DNA of 64,000 nt. Origin: Endozoicomonas elysicola. Lineage in GTDB: Bacteria; Pseudomonadota; Gammaproteobacteria; Pseudomonadales; Endozoicomonadaceae. The position numbers were made by a program, and so were the translations under genes. Positions 1 through 9,651 of the stretch are shown piece by piece. The stretch is from positions 3,818,780-3,882,779 of the forward strand of contig NZ_JOJP01000001.1 of NCBI RefSeq assembly GCF_000710775.1, given 5' to 3'. Numbering within the stretch: position 1 is the stretch's first letter; every line of letters begins with the position of its first letter. The notes below the pieces were generated by a model. That model was given only the letters and a program-made list of their open reading frames with translations. It did not search any database and was not told the DNA's origin.

Positions 1-697
1 GATGAGCAGGGCTTTCATTATCAAAAGAGAATGATTCACTGTCTTGATCAGCCCCCAAATGAAACAAACCACCCTGGTATTGAACCCATTGCGAACCCCG
101 TAAAAGATCAGCCTCACCTTGATAACTGGTATTCTTGATGGATGAATAGCCGGGATAGAGTGGGTTTTTCGAGAGAGAATACTTCAGGTCCGTTAAGAAA
201 AGCTCCTGATGTTGTTTTTCATGCTGTATGCCCAGCTGTACTCGCCTAGAAACCTCTTTCCTTTCCGAGTAGTGTTCATGAAAGGCGACTTTCAGTAATG
301 CGTGCATCGCCTGATCAACATGATGCCGATACTTCATGACTTCATTGACCGTAGGTCTTGATAACAAGCCCCGTTGAGGCCTTGAATACTGCTTGCCAAT
401 CGCATTGTAATAGGAGTTAAAGAGCACTTCATAAGCGGTATGAAATACTGTGTACTCTTTACAAAAGGGCTTCAACAGAAAGGTTTCAAAAAACCAGGAG
501 GTATGAGCCAAATGCCATTTCGGAGGGCTGGTAAATGCAGCTGCCTGCAAACCATAATCCTCAATTTCCAGAGGTCTGCACAGATCAACCGACTGCTGAC
601 GAGTCTTGCTGAACTGCTCCAATAATCCATTGTCTTCAGTGGCTGAATGAATATCTGCATCATTATTGAGACTGATTAACGCTTCCACCGAAGGCAT
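1..697 (-). CDS. egtB: Ergothioneine biosynthesis protein EgtB, N-terminal part (runs off left edge)
   Basis: The frame is open from an ATG at 697 to the window edge, giving about 232 residues. EgtB is a non-heme iron sulfoxide synthase that joins a thiol (gamma-glutamylcysteine or cysteine) to trimethylhistidine. The N-terminal DinB-like domain carries the metal-ligand pattern expected of the family: His62/His65 in WHLAHTSWFFETF and an HxxxH pair (His159, His163) in HEKQHQEL. Near the edge the sequence enters the FGE-sulfatase-like domain (GGLFHLGAD then FDNESP). The start is well supported by AGGAG six bases before the ATG. The C-terminal half and any egtD partner lie outside the window. 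The related selenoneine enzyme SenA and OvoA are alternatives that the missing C-terminus would exclude. Confidence 0.88.
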   Translation of the reverse strand, partial: MPSVEALISLNNDADIHSATEDNGLLEQFSKTRQQSVDLCRPLEIEDYGLQAAAFTSPPKWHLAHTSWFFETFLLKPFCKEYTVFHTAYEVLFNSYYNAIGKQYSRPQRGLLSRPTVNEVMKYRHHVDQAMHALLKVAFHEHYSERKEVSRRVQLGIQHEKQHQELFLTDLKYSLSKNPLYPGYSSIKNTSYQGEADLLRGSQWVQYQGGLFHLGADQDSESFSFDNESPAH

Positions 698-954
698 AGG
701 TGTCTCCTTTGTGGTGCTGATAGAGCTTCATGGCAAACGTCATAAGTTATCGATAAGACCGGATGAGATTTGCCATATGCAGAAGAAGAGTGATGTTCAA
801 AAATTCAGATGATTGTTAAGGTAAGATTATGACGATCAAAAATAGCATATAGATTGTCTAGCAGTGTCTATTAGTCACTTTTTATCTATAAACAGAGATT
901 TTTATAAAAATAATTATAAACAAACACATAACCATTGATTCACAAAAAGATACT

Positions 955-1974
955 ATGCGTCTTCTTTTAGCCACTCTTGCTCCTTCTATTTTGATATTTA
1001 TACTGACGGCCTGTTCAGAGTCAAACAATGCTACAAGTGATCGTCAGGTTGTAGTGATAAAACCACTGACTACCGATGATCAATCGACAAATGATCAACA
1101 TTTTTCTTTCAAAATAAATTCAGAACCAGGGCGTTTTTTTAACGTTCTCAGCACTACCGACAACAATGGTTACAGCAACTTTCAGGTTGAATATGATAGT
1201 ATCACTGTTTATGAGGATACAGACCGACATCTGAGCCCAGTTGCTATATGCTATGAACCCAGTTTTCAAAAGCCTGCTCTACTTTATACCGGTGTAATGG
1301 AAGGCGTAGGCGTAAACTTTTTAAACATGGTCATTCCCGGTGAATCCAGCGGATCAACAGAGGCCTTTCCACTTGATGCCTCTGATCTACCCGTTTCATG
1401 TGTAAATGGCCAATACTCAGATCTTTTGCAAATTCCTGAAAATGAGCCTTTAGAGCTATGCACTTGTGATATCAGTCGACTCGTAGACAGTATGAGAAGA
1501 GAACAGCAGCTCCGACAGCTTTTACCAGAACAGATAGAAATATCGTATACACCACAACTCATTAGCGGTAACGAAAAGGCGCTGACATTCGAAAAAGCGC
1601 TTCTTCCCATACAAGGAGATAGGCTGGCATTTGAAGAATTGCTAACAACATTACAACTGGCTGATAGCGACCTGAAAATTGAGTGGATTAATAAACCGTC
1701 GGGCAGTTTTGTGAATATTATTACCCTCAACCGCCCACTCTATCATCAGGCGTCATACAGTTTTATAAGTAATGCAAAAGGAAACTGGTTTCTGTTGCAG
1801 TATATGACCGACTCTTCGAAAGGCTTTAATACCATCAAACATGTCGAAGGGAGCAGGGAGGGGTTTATTGTTGATATGTGCCTGAAATCCTGCAACTGGT
1901 GGGGGGACTACGGTGAGGTTAAAATTGATACTCTCCGCCAGACGCTATCTCTGAAAGCTATTACTGATGGTTAG
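955..1974 (+). CDS. Putative lipoprotein of unknown function
   Basis: The 339-residue product begins with a classic lipoprotein signal: basic Met-Arg, a hydrophobic stretch, then lipobox LTAC with Cys at about residue 20, so it should be lipid-anchored in the envelope. The mature part has no repeats or catalytic motif that I recognise. It contains several Cys residues, including a CTC pair near residue 165 and CLKSC near the C-terminus, which could form disulfides in the periplasm. The upstream 250 bases are AT-rich and probably hold the promoter. It stands alone, divergent from egtB. Function unknown. Confidence 0.7.
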   Translation: MRLLLATLAPSILIFILTACSESNNATSDRQVVVIKPLTTDDQSTNDQHFSFKINSEPGRFFNVLSTTDNNGYSNFQVEYDSITVYEDTDRHLSPVAICYEPSFQKPALLYTGVMEGVGVNFLNMVIPGESSGSTEAFPLDASDLPVSCVNGQYSDLLQIPENEPLELCTCDISRLVDSMRREQQLRQLLPEQIEISYTPQLISGNEKALTFEKALLPIQGDRLAFEELLTTLQLADSDLKIEWINKPSGSFVNIITLNRPLYHQASYSFISNAKGNWFLLQYMTDSSKGFNTIKHVEGSREGFIVDMCLKSCNWWGDYGEVKIDTLRQTLSLKAITDG

Positions 1975-2087
1975 TCAAAAACCTTGTGCGCAGAAAATAT
2001 TTACTCTAGCTTTATATTCAGCCGCTAATTCATAGCAGGCCATGGACGATAAAAATAAAGTCAGTAACAAAATCCAAAGGACGGAAC

Positions 2088-2354
2088 ATGATCATCAGAA
2101 TTGCTACTACAATGACCCTTATTGCCGGATTAGCTATCAGTGCGGCATCAGCTATCGCCAATGAAAAAAGAGTAACCGGAGGTGATAACGCCTACTACAT
2201 TTCAGAGCACTCTGGGCAAACTTTCAGCTCAGTCGATTTTTCCTGGCCTGAAAGTCAATTCAAAGGCGGTGATGGCTACAATGGTCCGGTAGAAAGCAAA
2301 GCTTTTAAAGCTTATGTTATTCATGAAGAGAAAAAAGGTGGTGATAATCAATAG
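2088..2354 (+). CDS. Small exported protein of unknown function (88 aa)
   Basis: The protein has a clear signal peptide (MIIRIATTMTLIAGLAISAASAIA, split after the Ala-rich end near residue 24) and a short mature part of about 64 residues rich in Gly, Asp and Lys, with a GGDN motif near both ends. AAGGA lies just upstream of the ATG. It sits alone between the lipoprotein gene and lolD and is followed at once by a strong hairpin terminator. I do not recognise the family; it is probably a periplasmic or secreted small protein. Confidence 0.65.
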   Translation: MIIRIATTMTLIAGLAISAASAIANEKRVTGGDNAYYISEHSGQTFSSVDFSWPESQFKGGDGYNGPVESKAFKAYVIHEEKKGGDNQ

Positions 2355-2374
2355 CTGATCAAAACTCTTGAAAA

Positions 2375-2394
2375 AAACCCTCTATTGAGGGTTT
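2375..2394. terminator. Bidirectional rho-independent terminator
   Basis: The arms AAACCCTC (2375-2382) and GAGGGTTT (2387-2394) form an 8-bp stem with a TATT loop. A-rich and T-rich flanks on the two sides let it serve both the small exported protein gene (+) and lolD (-). Confidence 0.9.
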
Positions 2395-2401
2395 TTTTTT
2401 A

Positions 2402-3112
2402 TTATGCAGGCACAAGGTGCCCATCTTCCAAACGTAATGCCCTATCCATCTGCCGGGCAAAATCCATATCATGAGTCACCACTATAAAGCTGGTTGTCAG
2501 TTTTTGACTGAGAGACTCCATCAGTTCATGAATTTTGCTGGCTGTATGAGGGTCAAGGTTACCCGTTGGCTCATCCATTAGCACAAGGTCCGGCTTGGCA
2601 ACCAACGCACGGGCAATAGCAACCCTTTGACGCTCTCCACCGGATAACTCCGCCGGTTTGTGAGACATTCTTTTCGATAAACCAACCATGCCAAGCATTT
2701 TCTCTGCTCGATTTCTTGCCTGCCGAACGGAAACCTCTTTGCGCAACAGCAACGGCATAGCAACATTTTCCAGGGCCGTAAATTCTGGCAACAAGTGATG
2801 GAACTGGTACACAAAGCCAAGATGGCGATTCCGTAGCTCACCCTGCTGATGTTCCGAGACATTCATCAATTGATGACCACAGAGAAGAACCTCACCCTTT
2901 GAAGGACGATCAAGACCTGCTAACAGTTGCAGCAACGTTGTTTTACCAGAACCGGAGGATCCAACAATAGCCACTCTTTCTGAAGGCATTACCAGAAGAT
3001 CAATCCCTTTCAGGACTTCCAGCTTTTCCGGACCTTCCGAAAACTCTTTGGTAATTTTCCGACATTCAAGGACGACTTTCTTCACGACCGGCCGTGTTTC
3101 AAGATTATTCAT
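2402..3112 (-). CDS. lolD: Lipoprotein-releasing ABC transporter ATPase LolD
   Basis: ATPase of the inner-membrane Lol complex that extracts outer-membrane lipoproteins and hands them to LolA. It has Walker [11 protein letters not shown]-loop [10 protein letters not shown], signature [15 protein letters not shown], Walker [13 protein letters not shown] and the H-loop THD, all in the MacB/LolD subclass. The chosen start is the ATG at 3112 (MNNLETRP), which overlaps the lolC stop codon by eight bases and implies translational coupling; an upstream in-frame start at 3148 would lie deep inside lolC. The length (about 236 aa) is normal. No lolE follows; a terminator comes directly after. Confidence 0.95.
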   Translation of the reverse strand: MNNLETRPVVKKVVLECRKITKEFSEGPEKLEVLKGIDLLVMPSERVAIVGSSGSGKTTLLQLLAGLDRPSKGEVLLCGHQLMNVSEHQQGELRNRHLGFVYQFHHLLPEFTALENVAMPLLLRKEVSVRQARNRAEKMLGMVGLSKRMSHKPAELSGGERQRVAIARALVAKPDLVLMDEPTGNLDPHTASKIHELMESLSQKLTTSFIVVTHDMDFARQMDRALRLEDGHLVPA

Positions 3113-4349
3113 AACGCAGGGCCTCCGCAGGCTGGGTTCTTGAAGCACGCCATGCGGGATAAAGGGTTGCCAGGAAACTCATCAGTAGACCAGATACACT
3201 GATCACCATAATGTCCTGCCACATTAATTCTGAAGGCAGATAACTGATAAAATAAACATCAGGGCTCAAGAAGTGAATCCCCAGAAACTTCTCCAAAGCA
3301 CTGACAATTTCAGAAACATTCAATGCACCGATAATGCCCAGCGCAACCCCCAGGAGTGTGCCAATCACGCCGATGAGAGATCCCTGAACCATAAAGATAC
3401 CCATGATCATTTTTGGGCTGGCACCAAAGGTTCTGAGAATGGCAATATCGCCTTGCTTGTCTGTCACCACCATCACTAATGTAGAGACAATGTTAAAGGC
3501 AGCAACCGCAACAATCAGGGTTAACAGAAGTCCGACCATGGTCTTTTCCATCTGGATGGCCTGAAACAAACGGCCATGAGTGCGAGTCCAGTCCTGAACG
3601 TAATAGCGGCCAGGCAAAGTAACGGCAACATCCCAGGCCAGTTTTGGCGCAGCAAAAAGATCATCCATTTTCAGGCGAATACCGGTGACACCTTCAGGTA
3701 CCCTGAGAAACCGAGCCAGATCTTCCCGGTGGGCATAAGCCAGATTACCATCCACATCAGCACCAACAGAGAAAGTGCCCACGACGGTAAAGCGTTTAAG
3801 GCGAGGCAAAACACCGGCAAGATTAACACTCGCTTCCGGGAGCACCATGGTCACTTTATCACCCACAGAAACCCCTAGATAGTTGGCCAGGATCTCCCCG
3901 AGTAAAATACCGAATTCACCGGGCTTCAAGTCTTCAAGAGCGCCCTGTTTCATATGATCGGTGATGATCGATACTTTTTTCTCATACCCAGGGTCAACAC
4001 CATAAACCAGTGTTCCACGAACCTGATCACCATTGGTCAGCATCCCCTGGGCATCGACAAAAGGAGCTGCTGCTTCAATACCCTCTTTTTCAGGAATAGT
4101 CGTCACCAGTTCTTCCCAGTCTTCAATACCTCCGCCAGCTGCTGTAATCGTGGCATGAGGAACCATACCCAGCACTCTCTGCTTGAGTTCACGGTCAAAG
4201 CCGTTCATCACTGACAACACAATAATCAGGACGGAAACCCCCAGCGTCAGTCCCACCATGGACGTACCGGAGATGAAGGAAATAAAGTGATTCCTTCGTT
4301 TAGCGCGGGTATAGCGCAAACCTATAAAAAGAGGTAATGGTCTAAACAT
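3105..4349 (-). CDS. lolC: Lipoprotein-releasing system permease, LolC/LolE family (possibly LolF-type)
   Basis: The 414-residue product has the family layout: an N-terminal [16 protein letters not shown] cytoplasmic segment, TM1 at about 28-48, a large MacB-like periplasmic domain, then three TM helices at about 270-293, 317-343 and 380-400, and C-terminal ALRYE. It overlaps lolD by eight bases. E. coli has lolC-lolD-lolE, but here only one permease is present beside lolD. It may therefore be the single LolF permease of LolDF systems, in which one protein combines LolA binding and lipoprotein binding. A second permease elsewhere in the genome cannot be excluded. Confidence 0.9.
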   Translation of the reverse strand: MFRPLPLFIGLRYTRAKRRNHFISFISGTSMVGLTLGVSVLIIVLSVMNGFDRELKQRVLGMVPHATITAAGGGIEDWEELVTTIPEKEGIEAAAPFVDAQGMLTNGDQVRGTLVYGVDPGYEKKVSIITDHMKQGALEDLKPGEFGILLGEILANYLGVSVGDKVTMVLPEASVNLAGVLPRLKRFTVVGTFSVGADVDGNLAYAHREDLARFLRVPEGVTGIRLKMDDLFAAPKLAWDVAVTLPGRYYVQDWTRTHGRLFQAIQMEKTMVGLLLTLIVAVAAFNIVSTLVMVVTDKQGDIAILRTFGASPKMIMGIFMVQGSLIGVIGTLLGVALGIIGALNVSEIVSALEKFLGIHFLSPDVYFISYLPSELMWQDIMVISVSGLLMSFLATLYPAWRASRTQPAEALRYE

Positions 4350-4658
4350 TTATGCTGCCAGTTCTGCCTGTTTCCCAGCTGCAATGTGCAAAAGAGAACA
4401 CGCTGTGCCTGTATCAGTAGGGACAAGATGCCTATTATGCCATAAAGGCTGCCGAATCCTGTTGAATTTTCCTGCCCTTTGCATCTATTTCTGCCAACTG
4501 CCTGACAACATGAGCAAAATGACCGTCTGTACCTTTCCTATCCGGCCAGACCTGAGATACATTAACCTGTTTTTGAATGAATATTCGTTTGTAAGAGTAC
4601 ATTGTATGCTGATATTTCCCAATGGAGCTATCAGCACAGGGATAAGGCAAATTCACAA
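4350..4658. other. Intergenic region between divergent lolC and periplasmic protein gene
   Basis: About 310 bases holding the divergent promoters. Short overlapping ORFs exist on both strands here but have no plausible signals or family features. No clear hairpin or operator was seen. Confidence 0.5.
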
Positions 4659-5003
4659 ATGACCAGAATACTTTTGATCTTTTTATCAGTAGCCCTGATT
4701 ACCATTAGCTTGCCCTTTACTGCCAAAGTATCTGCCAATAACGATTCGTCTCAAGAAATCCAGCACTTTGATGGCACTATCGTAGTGCCCGTGGGTAGCC
4801 AGTCCAACCAGCTACGCCACTCCCAAGCCTTGCCGGAATACGGGCAAACCATGGATGACGTCAAAAAACTGCTGGGCACTGCCAGCCAGACAGATACGAT
4901 TGGTGAACCTGCAATTACCCGCTGGTATTACCCAGATCAAAGACTGACCGTTTACTTTGAAGGTGAACGAGTATTGAGATCAGTGATTCATAACACGCCA
5001 TAA
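4659..5003 (+). CDS. Small periplasmic protein, SmpA/OmlA-like fold suspected
   Basis: Starting at the ATG at 4659 the product is 114 residues with a clean signal peptide (MTRILLIFLSVALITISLPF then cleavage after SANA-like VSAN). The mature part has a pattern often seen in small gammaproteobacterial periplasmic proteins: LPEYGQTMDDVKKLLGTAS, then TRWYYPDQRLTVYFE and a C-terminal Val-rich strand. This helix-helix-strand arrangement (GMT-x-VxxLxGxP, then a YxY-VxFxxxxV strand pair) resembles the BamE/SmpA fold, but there is no lipobox Cys. A longer reading from 4602 would put the signal peptide internal and is rejected. Confidence 0.7.
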   Translation: MTRILLIFLSVALITISLPFTAKVSANNDSSQEIQHFDGTIVVPVGSQSNQLRHSQALPEYGQTMDDVKKLLGTASQTDTIGEPAITRWYYPDQRLTVYFEGERVLRSVIHNTP

Positions 5004-5004
5004 T

Positions 5005-5955
5005 TTATAAAAGCTTCTTACGAAACTGCCCCGGCGGCATCCCAAAGTAACGTTGAAAAGCTTCATAGAAGCGACTGAGAGAGCTAAAACCACAAGCATA
5101 ACCAATATCCGCAATGGGCCGTTCACTGTCCATAAGCAACAGCTGAGCCTTTTGCAAACGTTGAAACTGCAGATACTGCTTAATGGATACCCCCATCACG
5201 CTGGTAAAAAGGTTCGTCGTATAATTCTTATGTAAGCCAAGGTGGGCAGCGACATCCGCCGTTGAAATGGGCCGGTGCAGGTTTTCTCCGATAAAGTGAA
5301 TCATGGTGGAAACATGATGAGCACCTTTTAGTCGAGCGCTGCCAAAGTTAGCGGACATTTGATCCGTTACTGATGGTGATTCCTCAAACTGTACTCCGGG
5401 AAAAAAGCTCTCGGGGTGATCCCATCCCTGAAGGCTAATCTTTTTCAACAGCAATGCAAGCTCACCAAGGATAATCTCCTTCAGCTCCGGATGATCACTC
5501 TTAAAATCCTCATACCATCGGCTCAACCTCATGACCAGATAATCATGATCCGATTTCGCCAGAGCAATAAATCCAGCCATCACTTCCTGCCTGAGTTGCT
5601 CCGTCAATGGCCACTGAAGAAACTCGGGTAGCGGTATATAGAGGTTATAGAGTATGCCTTCCCCCTGTTTTTTTTCCCCAAGAGCCACCAGTCGATGTGG
5701 CGTATTAGCCCAGAAGATTGCCAGCCGGTTTTCAGGAATGTGCTGCTCCCGCCCATTGACAATATAAGTAGCTGAGCACCCGAGTAGATAGTTCAACTCT
5801 ACATGGCCATGAACATGACCACTGTCCATAATATAGGGTGCCCGGTTTTCGATATAGAAGATGTCACCCTGAATATCGGAAATTGACCCAGGCATGGGTA
5901 CCACGCCTTCGGTTTCTCTACCCTGCCTGACTGGCAATAGTTGACGACTGCCCAC
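5005..5955 (-). CDS. AraC-family transcriptional regulator, MelR-like
   Basis: The C-terminal about 100 residues form two helix-turn-helix motifs of the AraC/XylS family (ISTADVAAHLGLHKNYTTNLF, split here by the turn, and PIADIGYACGFSSLSRFYEAF). The N-terminal domain is cupin-like, with HVHGHVELNY and FWANTPHRL followed by LPEFLQWPL. This pattern closely resembles E. coli MelR, the melibiose operon activator. The annotated start is a GTG at 5955 preceded by AGGG; an ATG at 5895 is an alternative. The gene is divergent from galETK, so galactose or alpha-galactoside control of that operon is likely, though not proven by sequence. Confidence 0.85.
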   Translation of the reverse strand: MGSRQLLPVRQGRETEGVVPMPGSISDIQGDIFYIENRAPYIMDSGHVHGHVELNYLLGCSATYIVNGREQHIPENRLAIFWANTPHRLVALGEKKQGEGILYNLYIPLPEFLQWPLTEQLRQEVMAGFIALAKSDHDYLVMRLSRWYEDFKSDHPELKEIILGELALLLKKISLQGWDHPESFFPGVQFEESPSVTDQMSANFGSARLKGAHHVSTMIHFIGENLHRPISTADVAAHLGLHKNYTTNLFTSVMGVSIKQYLQFQRLQKAQLLLMDSERPIADIGYACGFSSLSRFYEAFQRYFGMPPGQFRKKLL

Positions 5956-5960
5956 AAATA

Positions 5961-5989
5961 TTGACCCTTATCAAAACGCCCAATAATGA
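5961..5989 (+). promoter_or_regulatory. Possible sigma-70 promoter upstream of galETK
   Basis: TTGACC (5961-5966) and TAATGA (5984-5989) are separated by 17 bases and point toward galE. The leader of over 200 bases would contain a perfect 7-bp inverted repeat, CAGGCAT/ATGCCTG (6097-6103 and 6111-6117), that could be an operator or attenuating stem. Motif matching only. Confidence 0.35.
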
Positions 5990-6213
5990 TACCTGTTGCT
6001 TCTGCATAAATCTTTGTTTTCGGGAAAAATGGATAAAAAACCGTAAAAGAAACACCTCTTATACCGCTCTTAAAATGATCGAAAGCAATAAATCAACAGG
6101 CATCTTAAAAATGCCTGAAACAGCCATGAGCTGAACATGCAACTCTCCCCTCCTGGGCATGAAAATGGCTAGGAGCCTGATAGAGCTGAATTTTCAGAAC
6201 AAAGAGGTAGACT

Positions 6214-7230
6214 ATGAGTATCCTGATAACCGGAGGCGCTGGCTACATTGGCAGCCACACCTGCCTGGAATTACTGAATGCAGGTTATGACGTAGTAGTG
6301 GTCGATAACCTGTGCAACAGCCATAAAACGTCTCTGCACAGGGTTGAAAGCCTGACGGGAAAACAGCCTGCTTTTTATCCCGTTGACATCCGTGACACCG
6401 ATGCGCTTCGCACCGTATTTTCTGAACACTCAATAGAAGCGGTTATTCACTTTGCCGGGTTAAAAGCGGTGGGCGAGTCCACCCGGATACCGCTGGCTTA
6501 TTTTGATAATAATGTCAGCGGTACGGTAAAACTGCTGGAAGTCATGGAAGAGTTCGACGTTCGTCACCTGGTCTTCAGTTCATCAGCAACTGTGTACGGC
6601 GATCCCCATGAAGTCCCCATTAAAGAAGACTTCCCAGTTGGTAAGGTTACCAACCCATACGGGCGCAGCAAATTCATGGTGGAAGAGATTCTTCAGGATA
6701 CCGCTGCTTCAGACCAGCGCTGGAATTTCAGCATCCTTCGTTACTTCAACCCGGTTGGTGCCCATGAGTCTGGCATGATTGGAGAAGACCCCAGCGGTAT
6801 CCCCAACAATCTGATGCCTTATATTGCCCAAGTTGCCGTTGGCAAGCTGGAGCAACTGAACGTGTTTGGCAATGACTACCCCACTCACGATGGTAGTGGT
6901 GTACGTGACTATATCCATGTGGTGGATCTGGCGCTTGGTCATCTCGCAGCACTGAAAACTCACTGGACTGATCATGGAGTCCACATATACAACCTGGGGA
7001 CAGGCAAAGGCAGCAGTGTATTAGACATGCTTCATGCCTTTGAAAAAGCCTGCGACAAACAGCTCCCCTATCAAATCCAGCCCCGCCGTCCCGGCGATAT
7101 TGCCCAGTGTTACGCCGATCCTGCCTATGCAGAAGAAAAGTTGGGTTGGAAAGCCACCCGCACCGTTGAAGATATGACCAGAGATACCTGGCGCTGGCAG
7201 TCAGAAAACCCAAACGGCTTTAATAAATAA
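6214..7230 (+). CDS. galE: UDP-glucose 4-epimerase GalE
   Basis: Interconverts UDP-galactose and UDP-glucose in the Leloir pathway and supplies UDP-galactose for surface polysaccharides. The 338-residue length is standard. Seen directly: NAD-binding GGAGYIGSH at residues 7-15, SSSATVYGD near 122-130, the catalytic YGRSK (Tyr149, Lys153) and the RYFNPVGAH substrate loop. AGAGG precedes the ATG. It is the first gene of galE-galT-galK, with tight spacing implying one transcript. No galM is present, so mutarotation would rely on a gene elsewhere or be spontaneous. Confidence 0.97.
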   Translation: MSILITGGAGYIGSHTCLELLNAGYDVVVVDNLCNSHKTSLHRVESLTGKQPAFYPVDIRDTDALRTVFSEHSIEAVIHFAGLKAVGESTRIPLAYFDNNVSGTVKLLEVMEEFDVRHLVFSSSATVYGDPHEVPIKEDFPVGKVTNPYGRSKFMVEEILQDTAASDQRWNFSILRYFNPVGAHESGMIGEDPSGIPNNLMPYIAQVAVGKLEQLNVFGNDYPTHDGSGVRDYIHVVDLALGHLAALKTHWTDHGVHIYNLGTGKGSSVLDMLHAFEKACDKQLPYQIQPRRPGDIAQCYADPAYAEEKLGWKATRTVEDMTRDTWRWQSENPNGFNK

Positions 7231-7263
7231 CATTTTCTCTATTTGAAACAGGCAATAATAACG

Positions 7264-8337
7264 ATGAGTCAGTTCAACCCTGTGGATCATCCACACCGCC
7301 GATTCAACCCACTCGTTGGTGACTGGGTTCTGGTGTCACCCCATCGTGCCAAACGCCCCTGGCAGGGACAGGTGGAAAAAACGGCACCAGACGTTCGCCC
7401 AGTTCATGATCCCGAATGCTTTCTATGCCCCGGGAATGATCGTATTACCGGTGACCACAATCCCGACTACACCGATCCCTATGTGTTCCCCAATGATTTT
7501 CCAGCGCTGCTGACGGATACCCCGGATGCAACCAGTGATTCAGACCTTTTCCGGAGCAGCCCAGCCAGAGGTGAAGCAAGGGTTATCTGTTTTTCGCCAG
7601 ATCACAGTAAAACACTGCCACAGCTGTCTGAGCAGGACATTCGCAAAGTCGTCGATACCTGGGCTGACCAGGTAGTTGAGCTAGGCCAGACTTACCCCTG
7701 GGTACAGCTGTTTGAAAACAAAGGGGCTGTGATGGGCTGCTCCAACCCTCACCCCCACGGCCAGATCTGGGCCAGCAGTTTTTTGCCCAATGAAGCCCGC
7801 AAGGAAGACGATAATCAACGTCAATGGCAGGACGATAAAGGGGTAAACCTGCTGGTTGAATATGCGCTGAAGGAATCTGAATCCGGTGAACGCACCGTCG
7901 TCGAAAATGATCACTGGATTGCCGTAGTGCCTTACTGGGCAGCCTGGCCATTTGAAACACTGTTGCTTCCCAAGCGCCATGTACTGCGTATGCCAGATCT
8001 GACAGAAGTTGAACGGGATGCTCTGGCCGACATTCTGAAAAAACTGACGACAAAGTACGACAACCTGTTTCAAACGTCCTTCCCCTACTCCATGGGGTGG
8101 CATGGCGCTCCCTGCCATCAGGGCGATGCTTCTTCTGACGACAATCACTGGCAGCTTCACGCTCATTTTTATCCACCACTACTCAGATCTGCCACGGTTC
8201 GTAAATTTATGGTGGGCTTTGAAATGCTTGCTGAAACCCAGCGTGATCTCACTGCCGAGCAGGCTGCTGCTCGTCTAAGGGAACTGCCAGAAAAGCACTA
8301 CCTGGAAAATGGCCATGAGCCTGAAAGCAGCCTTTAA
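7264..8337 (+). CDS. galT: Galactose-1-phosphate uridylyltransferase GalT
   Basis: Transfers UMP from UDP-glucose to galactose-1-phosphate. The active-site HPHGQIW motif lies near residues 163-170 in [10 protein letters not shown], and the zinc-site ECFLCPGN lies near residue 50. The C-terminal HAHFYPP motif is also present. The ATG at 7264 is preferred over an in-frame TTG at 7243, giving 357 residues, close to E. coli GalT. Only 33 bases separate it from galE. Confidence 0.96.
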   Translation: MSQFNPVDHPHRRFNPLVGDWVLVSPHRAKRPWQGQVEKTAPDVRPVHDPECFLCPGNDRITGDHNPDYTDPYVFPNDFPALLTDTPDATSDSDLFRSSPARGEARVICFSPDHSKTLPQLSEQDIRKVVDTWADQVVELGQTYPWVQLFENKGAVMGCSNPHPHGQIWASSFLPNEARKEDDNQRQWQDDKGVNLLVEYALKESESGERTVVENDHWIAVVPYWAAWPFETLLLPKRHVLRMPDLTEVERDALADILKKLTTKYDNLFQTSFPYSMGWHGAPCHQGDASSDDNHWQLHAHFYPPLLRSATVRKFMVGFEMLAETQRDLTAEQAAARLRELPEKHYLENGHEPESSL

Positions 8338-8352
8338 GATTGACTCGAGTTT

Positions 8353-9516
8353 ATGGAAAGTACAATGAACCAGAAACAAGCCCTGACCGAACTGTTTGCA
8401 AAGACCTTTGGTCATCAGCCAACTCACTATTTTCAAGCACCTGGCCGGGTCAACCTGATTGGTGAACACACTGATTACAACGATGGTTTCGTTCTGCCCT
8501 GCGCCATTGACTATCAGGCAATGATTGCTGCATCCCCCAGAGATGACCAAAAAATGGTGGCCACCGCTCACAGCTACGATGGCCAAGTCTCAGAGTTTGA
8601 ACTCTCACTACCGGTATCGCATAGTGAAGAAGCCTTCTGGAGTAACTATGTCCGCGGTGTAGCCTCCGTTCTGATGGAAAAAGGAATGAGCCTGAAGGGT
8701 GTTAATATTGCCATTATTGGTAACGTCCCCCAGGGAGCAGGACTCAGCTCATCCGCATGCCTGGAGGTTGTGACGGGCCTTACACTGACCAGAATGTCCG
8801 GACTGGATATCAGCCTGAAAGAACTGGCACTGATCGGACAGAAAGCTGAAAACGAGTTTGTTGGCTGCAATTGCGGCATTATGGATCAAATGGTTTCCGC
8901 CTGCGGCCGTGAAGATCATGCCATGCTGCTGGACTGTCGCTCTCTGGACACACGACTGGTATCCATTCCCAAAAATGCGGCGGTAGTGATCATTAACTCC
9001 AATGTGAAACGTGGTCTGGTCGACAGCGAATACAATACCCGTCGCGAACAATGCGAAGCAGCAGCAAAGCATTTTGGGGTCAAAGCACTGCGGGATATTA
9101 CCTTTGAGCAGCTGGAGGCCGGTCGAAATGATCTCGACGAACTGACCTATCGCAGGGCCCGCCATGTGGTCACTGAAAACGAACGAACTCTGGCCGCTGC
9201 AGAAGCACTGGCCAGGGGTGACCTGAAAGCCATGGGTGAATTCATGGCGGAATCCCATATATCCATGCGGGATGATTTTGAGATCACTGTACCAGCCATT
9301 GACGGTATTGTTGAAATTGTGAAGGACGTGATTGGTAGCGAGGGTGGTGTCAGAATGACCGGGGGAGGTTTTGGTGGCTGCGTAGTAGCACTGATACCGG
9401 AAGAAAAAGTGGATGCCGTCAAAAAGGCGGTCCATGAACACTATCCGAAATACGCCAATGGCCTTACCGCTGACATCTACATCTGTCATGCTTCTCAGGG
9501 GGCTGGTGAGGCATAA
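8353..9516 (+). CDS. galK: Galactokinase GalK
   Basis: GHMP-superfamily kinase that phosphorylates galactose at C1. Motifs: [19 protein letters not shown] substrate loop, ATP-binding [10 protein letters not shown], and the C-terminal [13 protein letters not shown] loop. The length of 387 (or 383 from the second ATG at 8365, which has GGAAAG just upstream) is normal. Fifteen bases after galT and the last gene of the operon; a GC-rich hairpin follows. Confidence 0.97.
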   Translation: MESTMNQKQALTELFAKTFGHQPTHYFQAPGRVNLIGEHTDYNDGFVLPCAIDYQAMIAASPRDDQKMVATAHSYDGQVSEFELSLPVSHSEEAFWSNYVRGVASVLMEKGMSLKGVNIAIIGNVPQGAGLSSSACLEVVTGLTLTRMSGLDISLKELALIGQKAENEFVGCNCGIMDQMVSACGREDHAMLLDCRSLDTRLVSIPKNAAVVIINSNVKRGLVDSEYNTRREQCEAAAKHFGVKALRDITFEQLEAGRNDLDELTYRRARHVVTENERTLAAAEALARGDLKAMGEFMAESHISMRDDFEITVPAIDGIVEIVKDVIGSEGGVRMTGGGFGGCVVALIPEEKVDAVKKAVHEHYPKYANGLTADIYICHASQGAGEA

Positions 9517-9531
9517 ACCACCGCCTTATAC

Positions 9532-9552
9532 GGGACTCCTGAAGGGAGTCCC
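9532..9552 (+). terminator. Hairpin after galK
   Basis: GGGACTCC (9532-9539) pairs with GGAGTCCC (9545-9552) around a five-base loop. There is no good T-run afterwards, so it may be an mRNA-end stabilising hairpin rather than a fully rho-independent terminator. Confidence 0.55.
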
Positions 9553-9651
9553 TCTCCTGAAGGTCAATATTTTCCTGCCTCCCTCCTGAAACTAAATTGC
9601 CAGAAATGCAGTCTATAGCATCCGGCTATCAGAGACTTTTAATGACCTGGC

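Noticed and set aside
4384-4662. 92-codon plus-strand ORF in the lolC upstream region
   Set aside because: It overlaps the start of the periplasmic protein gene in another frame and has no signals.
7583-8179. 198-codon minus-strand ORF inside galT
   Set aside because: Shadow of galT; composition follows the codon bias of the opposite strand.
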